Source: Ferrovibrio sp046294345
GTDB taxonomy: Bacteria > Pseudomonadota > Alphaproteobacteria > Ferrovibrionales > Ferrovibrionaceae
Length of the DNA stretch: 41,296 nt
Assembly: GCA_046294345.1 (NCBI GenBank)
Contig: JBKBJT010000034.1
Coordinates: 1-41,296, forward strand
Reading direction: 5' to 3'
The notes below the pieces were generated by a model, which saw only the letters and a program-made list of their open reading frames with translations, made no database searches and had not been told where the DNA came from. Of the stretch, positions 35,598-41,296 are shown piece after piece. The position numbers were made by a program, and so were the translations under genes. Within the stretch, counting starts at the first letter, position 1; every line of letters starts with the position of its first letter.

Positions 35598-36194
35598 ATG
35601 TTCACCGGCATCGTCACCGACATCGGCACCGTCACCGCACGCGAGGCGCGCGGCGATACCCGTTTTCGCATCCGCACGGCCTATGATACGGCCAGCATTG
35701 CCATCGGCGCATCCATCGCCTGTTCCGGCGTCTGCCTTACCGTGGTGCAAAAGGGAGAGGACTGGTTCACGGTTGATGTCTCGGCCGAAACCCTGTCGCG
35801 CACAGGACTGGGGCATTGGCACGAAGGCAGCCGCATCAACCTGGAGCGCAGCCTGCGGGTTGGCGACGAACTGGGCGGCCATATCGTCTCGGGCCATGTC
35901 GACGGCGTCGGCGAGGTGACGATGGCCAAACCTGAAGGTGATTCCCTGCGGATCGAAATCAGGGCGCCCGATGCCCTGGCGGCTTTCATCGCCGAGAAGG
36001 GCTCGATCACGGTGGATGGCGTTTCGCTCACGGTGAACAGCGTCGAGGGCGCAAAATTCGGCGTCAACCTCATACCGCACACCCAGCAGGTGACGACGCT
36101 CGGCAACCTCAAGGCCGGCGACCGGGTCAATCTGGAAATCGATACGCTGGCGCGCTACGTCGCCCGCCTGCAGCAATGGAACAAGCCGGCGTGA
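35598..36194 (+). CDS. ribE: Riboflavin synthase alpha subunit
   Basis: This enzyme dismutates two molecules of dimethyl-ribityl-lumazine to riboflavin and the pyrimidine precursor. The 198-residue product has the MFTGIV start and two lumazine-binding repeats. The first contains SGVCLTVV and GGHIVSGHVDG; the second contains VDGVSLTVN and the LIPHTQQVTTLG segment with conserved Pro/His/Thr. It follows ribD by ten bases and overlaps ribBA. It shares its substrate with the lumazine synthase encoded further on, so the genes of the last steps lie together. The ribosome site is weak, as expected for a coupled gene. Confidence 0.95.
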   Translation: MFTGIVTDIGTVTAREARGDTRFRIRTAYDTASIAIGASIACSGVCLTVVQKGEDWFTVDVSAETLSRTGLGHWHEGSRINLERSLRVGDELGGHIVSGHVDGVGEVTMAKPEGDSLRIEIRAPDALAAFIAEKGSITVDGVSLTVNSVEGAKFGVNLIPHTQQVTTLGNLKAGDRVNLEIDTLARYVARLQQWNKPA

Positions 36195-37321
36195 ACAGCA
36201 TGGACGACATCAAGCGTTACATCGCTTCGGCGGAAGAGATCATCGAAGAGGCGCGGCACGGCCGCATGGTGATCCTGGTCGACGAGGAAGATCGCGAAAA
36301 CGAGGGCGACCTCTACATTCCCGCGGAAATGGCCGATGCCGCCGCCATCAATTTCATGGCGAAATACGGGCGTGGTCTGATCTGCCTGACCCTGACCCGC
36401 CAGCGCATCGAGCAGCTCGGCCTGCCTTTGATGGCGCAGAACAATGCCTCGCGGCATCAGACGGCCTTTACCGTCTCGATCGAGGCCCGCGAAGGCGTCA
36501 CCACCGGCATTTCCGCTGCCGACCGGGCGCAGACCGTTGCCGTGGCCATCGATCCGACCAAGGGTCCGCAGGACATCGCCGTGCCGGGCCATATCTTCCC
36601 GCTGATGGCCCGCGATGGCGGTACGCTGGTGCGCGCCGGCCATACCGAGGCGGGTGTTGATATCGCCCGCCTCGCCGGTCTGAACCCGTCCGGCGTGATC
36701 TGCGAGATCATGAACGACGACGGCACCATGGCCCGGCTGCCCGACCTGATCTCGTTCGCCCAGCTGCACAACCTGAAGATCGGCACCATTGCGGACCTGA
36801 TCGCTTATCGCCGCCGGAACGACAACCTGATCCAGCGCATGGTGGAAGGCGAGATCGACAGCGTTTGGGGCGGAAAATTCCGCATGCTGGTCTACCGCAA
36901 CCGGGTTGAGTATGCCGAGCATATTGCCCTGGTGAAGGGTGACGTGGCCGATGGCCGGCCGGTCATGGTGCGGATGCATGCCATGAACGTGCTGGAAGAC
37001 GTCCTCGGTGACCATGGCGCCCGTTCCGGTGTCCTGCATGGGGCCATGCAGATGATCGGGGAGGAGGGGCGGGGCGTCGTGGTCCTGATCCGTGAGCCCC
37101 GGGCTACCGCCCTGTCCGACAAGGTGCGCCAGAAGATCGGCGAACCAGTTGAAAAGTCTGCCCAACTCCGGGATTATGGCATCGGGGCGCAGATCCTGAT
37201 CGATCTGGGGGTTAAGGACATGATCGTCTTGTCCAACGTTGAACGCACAATCGTCGGCCTGGAAGGCTATGGCCTGAGTGTGGTCGAAACCCGGCCCATC
37301 AAGGTTCGCAGGGAGGTCTGA
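36176..37321 (+). CDS. ribBA: RibBA-type protein: active DHBP synthase domain, degenerate GTP cyclohydrolase II domain
   Basis: The N-terminal half (about 1-205) is 3,4-dihydroxy-2-butanone 4-phosphate synthase, which makes the four-carbon unit of riboflavin. Its hallmarks DEEDRENEGDL (acidic residues 36-41) and GHTEAGVDIARLAGL (H156, E158) are intact. The C-terminal half (about 206-381) aligns with GTP cyclohydrolase II but lacks the three zinc Cys: the segment reads HAMNVLEDVLGDHGARSG instead of a Cys-rich one. It is therefore probably inactive as RibA, as in RibBX-type proteins reported in Rhizobiales. Three starts are possible: ATG 36176, GTG 36191 (GTGA overlap with the ribE stop) or ATG 36200; the first is shown. 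A working ribA must be elsewhere. Confidence 0.9.
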   Translation: MEQAGVNSMDDIKRYIASAEEIIEEARHGRMVILVDEEDRENEGDLYIPAEMADAAAINFMAKYGRGLICLTLTRQRIEQLGLPLMAQNNASRHQTAFTVSIEAREGVTTGISAADRAQTVAVAIDPTKGPQDIAVPGHIFPLMARDGGTLVRAGHTEAGVDIARLAGLNPSGVICEIMNDDGTMARLPDLISFAQLHNLKIGTIADLIAYRRRNDNLIQRMVEGEIDSVWGGKFRMLVYRNRVEYAEHIALVKGDVADGRPVMVRMHAMNVLEDVLGDHGARSGVLHGAMQMIGEEGRGVVVLIREPRATALSDKVRQKIGEPVEKSAQLRDYGIGAQILIDLGVKDMIVLSNVERTIVGLEGYGLSVVETRPIKVRREV

Positions 37322-37325
37322 GAGC

Positions 37326-37868
37326 ATGGTGGCGCGCAAAGGCAAGCCGGCCGCGAAGAAGAAGCCGGCCAAGATGCAGAAGTTTTCAACCAGCAAAAGC
37401 CAGGTCAAAGGCAATCTTGCCATCGATATCCGCAAGCCGCGGGTGCTGATCGTGGAAGCCAGGTTCTACGAAGATATCGCCGATGCGCTGTTCGAGGGCG
37501 CCAAGGCGGTGATCGAGGCTTCGGACTTCGACTATGACCGCATCGATGTTCCGGGCGCGCTTGAGCTGCCGGCAGCGATCCGCTTTGCGATGAACCGCAA
37601 GGGCGACAAGGCTTATGACGGCTTCGTGGCGCTGGGCTGCGTCATCCGCGGTGAGACGGCCCATTTCGATGTGGTGGTGAACGAGAGCGCGCGCGGCCTT
37701 CAGCAGCTGGCCATCGATCATCAGCTCTGCATCGGCAACGGCATCATCACCGTTGAAAACGAGGAGCAGGCCTGGGACCGCGCCCGCAAGGATCGCCAGG
37801 ACAAGGGTGGTCAGGCGGCGCTGGCTTGCGTCGCCATGATCGGGCTGAAGCAGCTCTTCTCGATATGA
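37326..37868 (+). CDS. ribH: 6,7-dimethyl-8-ribityllumazine synthase with basic N-terminal extension
   Basis: RibH condenses the pyrimidine amine with dihydroxybutanone phosphate to give the lumazine substrate of RibE. The 180-residue product has the core motifs ARFYEDIADALFEGA, VPGALELPAAI, GCVIRGETAHFDVV (with the His that acts in catalysis), and GNGIITVENEEQAWDRA. A Lys/Arg/Ala-rich extension of about 35 residues precedes the core, longer than usual for this enzyme. ATG 37326 has GGGAGG upstream; a longer reading adds residues from within ribBA. It is four bases after ribBA and overlaps nusB by four. Confidence 0.94.
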   Translation: MVARKGKPAAKKKPAKMQKFSTSKSQVKGNLAIDIRKPRVLIVEARFYEDIADALFEGAKAVIEASDFDYDRIDVPGALELPAAIRFAMNRKGDKAYDGFVALGCVIRGETAHFDVVVNESARGLQQLAIDHQLCIGNGIITVENEEQAWDRARKDRQDKGGQAALACVAMIGLKQLFSI

Positions 37869-38359
37869 GCGAAGGAGGGCAGCGCCGCGGATTTCGCAAC
37901 GATCGACCAGCAGGCCGCCGGTCGGTCGCCCGTCTTTTCGCGGTGCAGGCCCTGTATGAGATCGAATTCGGCGGCGGTGTTGCCGAGGCCGTGATCGCCG
38001 ACTTTCGCGCCAACCGCCAGAACGAAGAGATCGAAGGCGTGCAGATGCGCGAGGCGGATGCCGACTGGTTCTCCGAGATCGTGCGCGGCGTATCCAAGCG
38101 TCAGGACGAGATCGACCGGATCATCAAGGACGCCATGCCGCGCGCCGACGCGCTTGACCGCATGGAAGCGATCCTGCGCTATGCGCTGCGTTGCGCCACC
38201 TATGAAACGCTTGCGCGCGTCGATGTTCCGGCGGCCACGGTGATCGATGAATACCTCGGCATCGTGCGTGCTTTCTTCGGTCCGCGCGAAATCAAGCTGG
38301 CCAATGGTGTTATCGATGCCGTGGCGCGCAAGCTGCGCCCCGGCGAATTCGCGGCCTGA
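37865..38359 (+). CDS. nusB: Transcription antitermination factor NusB
   Basis: NusB binds boxA with S10 and supports rRNA antitermination. The 164-residue product has an Arg-rich N-terminus and the family segments RSVARLFAVQALYEIEF, MEAILRYALRCATYET and EYLGIVRAFFGPREIKLANGVIDAVARKL. Its ATG overlaps the ribH stop (ATGA), the common ribH-nusB coupling. It precedes thiL by seven bases. Longer readings of the frame lie inside ribH and are not credible. Confidence 0.96.
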   Translation: MSEGGQRRGFRNDRPAGRRSVARLFAVQALYEIEFGGGVAEAVIADFRANRQNEEIEGVQMREADADWFSEIVRGVSKRQDEIDRIIKDAMPRADALDRMEAILRYALRCATYETLARVDVPAATVIDEYLGIVRAFFGPREIKLANGVIDAVARKLRPGEFAA

Positions 38360-38366
38360 CAGACCC

Positions 38367-39368
38367 ATGGCCGGGCAACGCCTCGGCGAATTCGAAATGA
38401 TCGCGCGTTATTTCGCGCCTCTGGCGGCCGATGCTCCGGGGGCTTTCGGTTTGCGCGACGACGCTGCCACGATCGCTCTGCCGCCCGGTGAGGAGATGGT
38501 GGTGACCACGGACGCCATGCTGGAAGGCGTCCACTTCCTGCTCAAGGATGGCGCCGCCCGAATCGCGCGCAAGCTGCTGCGGGTCAATCTGTCGGACCTC
38601 GCCGCCAAAGGCGCGCGGCCGATTGGATACCAGCTTGCCATCGCACTGCCGGAATCACTGGCCACTGACGAATGGCTGGGCACCTTCTGTGCCGGGCTGG
38701 CGCAGGATCAGAAAACCTTCGGCATTTCCCTGTATGGCGGCGATACGGTGCGCAGCCCAGACCGCCTGATGCTGAATGTCACGGCATTCGGCGCGGTTCC
38801 GGCCGGCACGATGCTGCGGCGCGACCTGGCGCAGGCCGGCGATCATCTATATGTGACCGGCAGTATCGGCGATGCTGCTCTTGGCCTGGAAACGAAGCTT
38901 AATCACCGCTTGTTCTCATCGGCGGCAATGATGTTTTTCGATTCCCGTCTGCACCTGCCGACGCCGCGCCTTGCCTTTGGGCAGGGCCTGCGCGGCCTGG
39001 CCCATGCCGCGATGGATGTCTCGGATGGTCTTGTGCAGGACGCTGGCCATATTGCGTCGGCGTCCGGGTTGCACGCGGTGATTCATGCCGAAGCCGTGCC
39101 GTTGTCGCTGGCCACGCGTCAGGCCATCGCGGATGACAAAAGCCTGCTGTCGACCGTACTGACCGGCGGCGATGATTACGAACTGTTGTTCGCGGCACCG
39201 CCCGAGGCCGCGCAGGATGTCGCGGCATTGTCGAGCCGTGTGAGTCTGGCCGTGCACCGTATCGGCAACCTTGAGGCCGGCAGCGGAGTTTCGGTGATCG
39301 ATGCCAGCGGGCAGCCTCTGGGCCTGGCGCGGGGCGGCTTCCAACATTTCGGCAGCACGCTAGAATAG
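38367..39368 (+). CDS. thiL: Thiamine-monophosphate kinase
   Basis: ThiL phosphorylates thiamine monophosphate to thiamine pyrophosphate with ATP. The 333-residue product begins MAGQRLGEFEMIARYFAPL and contains GLRDDAATI, VTTDAMLEGVHFLL, RVNLSDLAAKGARPIGYQLA and SLYGGDTVRSP. MDVSDGLVQDAGHIA and TGGDDYELLFA follow, matching the PurM/ThiL fold with its Asp-rich magnesium sites. ATG 38367 follows nusB by seven bases; the open frame reaches further left into nusB but adds nothing. nusB-thiL adjacency is widespread. Confidence 0.95.
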   Translation: MAGQRLGEFEMIARYFAPLAADAPGAFGLRDDAATIALPPGEEMVVTTDAMLEGVHFLLKDGAARIARKLLRVNLSDLAAKGARPIGYQLAIALPESLATDEWLGTFCAGLAQDQKTFGISLYGGDTVRSPDRLMLNVTAFGAVPAGTMLRRDLAQAGDHLYVTGSIGDAALGLETKLNHRLFSSAAMMFFDSRLHLPTPRLAFGQGLRGLAHAAMDVSDGLVQDAGHIASASGLHAVIHAEAVPLSLATRQAIADDKSLLSTVLTGGDDYELLFAAPPEAAQDVAALSSRVSLAVHRIGNLEAGSGVSVIDASGQPLGLARGGFQHFGSTLE

Positions 39369-39392
39369 CGGCGAAAGGCAGGATGCGCAGGC

Positions 39393-39866
39393 ATGCGTAA
39401 AATCGGGTTGATCATCTTGGCTCTGGTGGTGCTGCTCACGCTCGGCGGCGGCGGCGTTGCCGTGTATCTGCTGGTGATCGCGCCGAAGAACCAGCCTGAG
39501 GAAGAGGCTATCGATCCCAATGATCCGCCGCCACCGCCGGTTCCCAAGCGGCCGGCCTTCATTCCGCTTGAACCGTTCAGCGTCTATGTGAAGCCGGAGG
39601 GTCAGCCCTCCCGGGAAATCATCGTGATCCTGCATCTGGAAGTGCCGCCCGATAACGTGCCGCAGGTGAATGAAAAGATGCATCTTCTGCGCGATGCCTA
39701 TATCCGCGAATTGCTGAAAGGCGATCCCATCGAGGTGCCGGCCCGTTTTACGGCCAAGGATCTGTATGTGGTTCGCGACCGACTGCGCGGTCCGACCGAG
39801 CAGGTGATGGGAAAAGGGCTGGTGACGCAGGTCCTGCTTCTGAATATTATTGGCCAGCTAAAGTAA
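39393..39866 (+). CDS. FliL-family protein
   Basis: The 157-residue product has a single N-terminal membrane span (about 6-30) and a Pro-rich, acidic linker (33-52). A periplasmic domain follows, starting PAFIPLEPFSVYVKPEG and continuing REIIVILHLEVPP, EKMHLLRDAYIRELL and VTQVLLLNIIGQLK. This is the layout of FliL, which rings the stator and supports motor torque. It is shorter than the usual FliL and the Pro-rich linker is atypical, so a FliL-like relative is possible. It follows thiL by 24 bases and is separate from the motA-motB string 25 kb away. Ribosome site poorly placed. Confidence 0.65.
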   Translation: MRKIGLIILALVVLLTLGGGGVAVYLLVIAPKNQPEEEAIDPNDPPPPPVPKRPAFIPLEPFSVYVKPEGQPSREIIVILHLEVPPDNVPQVNEKMHLLRDAYIRELLKGDPIEVPARFTAKDLYVVRDRLRGPTEQVMGKGLVTQVLLLNIIGQLK

Positions 39867-39900
39867 GTAGAATCGCGCCCAACAGAACTGGCCGTCTCCC

Positions 39901-41100
39901 ATGACCGTACTCTCGCCGGCCGCTGCAAAGCGGAACGTCCTCATTCTTGCCGTCTGCATGGCCTTGGCGAACTCCGCGGTTACCCTGCAGGTGACGCTCG
40001 GCGGCTTGGTGGGCCACATCCTGGTCGAGGACAAGGCCTTTGCCACTTTGCCGGTCACCTTCGTTGTGGCTGGTACGGCGCTGGCTACCATTCCGGCCTC
40101 CATGCTGATGCGCAGGATCGGCCGGCGGCTGGGTTTCATGCTGGGTTGCCTGGTCGGCAGCAGCGGCTCGCTGATCGCCGCTTTGGGCGTCTACCTGGGG
40201 CATTTCTGGCTGTTCTGCCTCGGCGCCTTCATCTTCGGCGGCTCCAGCGCCTTCGTTCAGCTCTATCGCTTCGCGGCCGCTGATATCGCGCCGCAGAATT
40301 TCAAGAGCAAGGCGATTTCCTGGGTCATGGTCGGCGGCCTTGTCTCGGCCATCCTGGGGCCCGAGATTGCCAAATACACCCGCGAATTACTGACCCCGCA
40401 CCTGTTTCTGGCTTCCTATCTGGCCGCAGCCGCGCTGCCGCTGGTCGTTCTTGTGATCCTGACGGCGGTCACCATTCCGGCGCCCACGCTGCAGGAACTG
40501 AAGGAGCAGGGGCGACCGCTGCTGGAGATCGTGCGGCAGCCGACTTTCGTGGTTGCCGCGATGGCTGGCATGTTCGGCTATGGCGTGATGAACCTGTTGA
40601 TGACCGCGACCCCGCTGGCCATGCAACTCTGCGAGCATCCCTTTGCCGCTGCCGCGACTGTGATCCAGTGGCACGTGGTCGGCATGTTTTTCCCCAGCTT
40701 CTTTACCGGCAACCTGATCGGTCGCTTCGGCGCCCTGCGGATCATCATGGTCGGCACGGTGCTGAACCTTGCCTGCATCGGCGTGGCGCTGAGCGGGGTC
40801 GGCGTGTGGCATTTCCAGATCGCTCTGCTGCTGCTCGGGGTGGGCTGGAACTTCATGTATATCGGCGGCACCTCGCTGCTGACCGAGGTCTACCGGCCGG
40901 CCGAACGCAACAAGACCCAGGCCCTGAACGACTTCCTGGTCTTCGGCACGGTCGCCCTGGCCTCGCTGGGATCTGGCAAGATGCTCTATCACTGGGGCTG
41001 GGATTTCGTGCCGCTGTCGGCCCTGCCGTTCATCCTGATGGCTGGTCTGGCCGTGCTGTGGCTGCTGCTGCAGCGCAAGCAACCAGCACTGGCTGAATAA
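39901..41100 (+). CDS. Major facilitator superfamily transporter
   Basis: The 399-residue product has twelve hydrophobic segments in two bundles of six with a cytoplasmic loop near 195-215. The MFS signature appears in the loop after span two as RRIGRRLG, and GAFIFGGSSAFVQLYRFAAADIAP is in span four. The second half opens FVVAAMAGMFGYGVMNLL. Substrate cannot be read from the sequence; it resembles bacterial MFS permeases of unknown specificity. It is 34 bases from the FliL-like gene but lacks a clear ribosome site, so coupling is uncertain. No terminator hairpin follows directly. Confidence 0.9.
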   Translation: MTVLSPAAAKRNVLILAVCMALANSAVTLQVTLGGLVGHILVEDKAFATLPVTFVVAGTALATIPASMLMRRIGRRLGFMLGCLVGSSGSLIAALGVYLGHFWLFCLGAFIFGGSSAFVQLYRFAAADIAPQNFKSKAISWVMVGGLVSAILGPEIAKYTRELLTPHLFLASYLAAAALPLVVLVILTAVTIPAPTLQELKEQGRPLLEIVRQPTFVVAAMAGMFGYGVMNLLMTATPLAMQLCEHPFAAAATVIQWHVVGMFFPSFFTGNLIGRFGALRIIMVGTVLNLACIGVALSGVGVWHFQIALLLLGVGWNFMYIGGTSLLTEVYRPAERNKTQALNDFLVFGTVALASLGSGKMLYHWGWDFVPLSALPFILMAGLAVLWLLLQRKQPALAE

Positions 41101-41121
41101 GCATTGGAAAAATAAGCCATA

Positions 41122-41150
41122 TTGCGCCGGTTCGGCTTCTCTGGCATAAC
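41122..41150 (+). promoter_or_regulatory. Candidate sigma-70 promoter for the gene at the right edge
   Basis: TTGCGC (41122-41127), a 17-base spacer and CATAAC (41145-41150) make a reasonable housekeeping promoter. It would give a leader of about 125 bases before the ATG at 41283. No riboswitch or tRNA is recognised in that leader. Confidence 0.5.
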
Positions 41151-41282
41151 GACTCCGTGTTCCACCCCGCGTCGAGTCTGGGGTTCAATAACTAGGTAGC
41201 AGTCGCGTAACCCGAGGCGGGCAGCGCAGCCCGGTCGGGCGTGTCTCGATTACATAATCCAAGGGAACGAAGGGAAACGCTC

Positions 41283-41296
41283 ATGACGGAGTTGTG
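41283..41296 (+). CDS. 5' end of a gene, possibly hppA (membrane pyrophosphatase)
   Basis: Only four codons plus two bases are present (M-T-E-L, then TG, which is Cys, Trp or a stop). AAGGGA lies eight bases before the ATG, so this is a credible start. In related genomes a membrane-bound proton-pumping pyrophosphatase often follows thiL in this block and starts in this manner. That is inference from gene order, not from sequence. Confidence 0.35.

Noticed and set aside
34437..36176. Open frame of nearly 580 codons opposite ribD and ribE
   Set aside because: An antisense shadow caused by high GC at third positions; both sense genes are recognised enzymes.
41175..41200. GGTTCAAT stretch resembling a tRNA T-loop
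   Set aside because: No acceptor or anticodon stem can be formed around it, so there is no tRNA here.

Overview
The window is GC-rich, densely coded chromosomal DNA from an alphaproteobacterium, most likely a motile, free-living member of or near the Rhodospirillales. This rests on gene content: a Bpt-type leucyl transferase, a zinc-site-lacking HemB, an nrdR-ribD-ribE-ribBA-ribH-nusB-thiL string, a RibBA whose cyclohydrolase half is degenerate, two TakP-like TRAP systems and a liv operon carrying extra small genes. I see no rRNA, tRNA, CRISPR array, intact insertion sequence or prophage. The first gene starts just inside the left edge, and only the first 14 bases of a gene are present at the right edge.

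Layout. (1) 1-3.05 kb: a pentapeptide-repeat protein and two unrecognised minus-strand genes. (2) 3.4-10.4 kb: two complete TRAP transporters, each made of dctQ-dctM on the plus strand facing a convergent dctP on the minus strand, with strong terminator hairpins between the facing ends. (3) 10.6-17.2 kb, all minus: a FlaG-like flagellar protein, a penicillin-acylase-family amidase, motA, motB, an RDD membrane protein and bpt. (4) 17.4-25.2 kb: a 3-hydroxyisobutyrate dehydrogenase paralogue; a minus-strand set of orphan sensor kinase, HigA-like DNA-binding protein and hemB; then a plus-strand valine catabolic set (isobutyryl-CoA dehydrogenase, 3-hydroxyisobutyryl-CoA hydrolase, mmsB). (5) 25.2-32.1 kb: a PRC-barrel protein, a tiny membrane protein and a RidA-family protein on the minus strand, then the branched-chain amino acid ABC operon livHMGF, a small membrane protein and livK. 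(6) 32.2-41.1 kb: rpiB, glyA, nrdR, the riboflavin genes, nusB, thiL, a FliL-family protein, an MFS transporter and the start of a further gene, possibly hppA.

How they fit together. The middle of the window has a branched-chain amino acid theme: uptake by Liv, valine breakdown by the acyl-CoA dehydrogenase/hydrolase/MmsB set, a RidA-family protein of the type linked to amino-acid-derived imines, and TRAP binding proteins that resemble the 2-oxo-acid binder TakP. The right end is a conserved housekeeping block for one-carbon, ribonucleotide-reductase control, flavin and thiamine functions. I found no clearly new multi-gene system. The best leads are a promoter buried in two abutting palindromes upstream of the RidA gene, the HigA-like gene whose stop codon abuts the hemB start, the oppositely charged tails on one TRAP permease/binding-protein pair, the degenerate RibA half, and a possible transposase scar between the TRAP modules.
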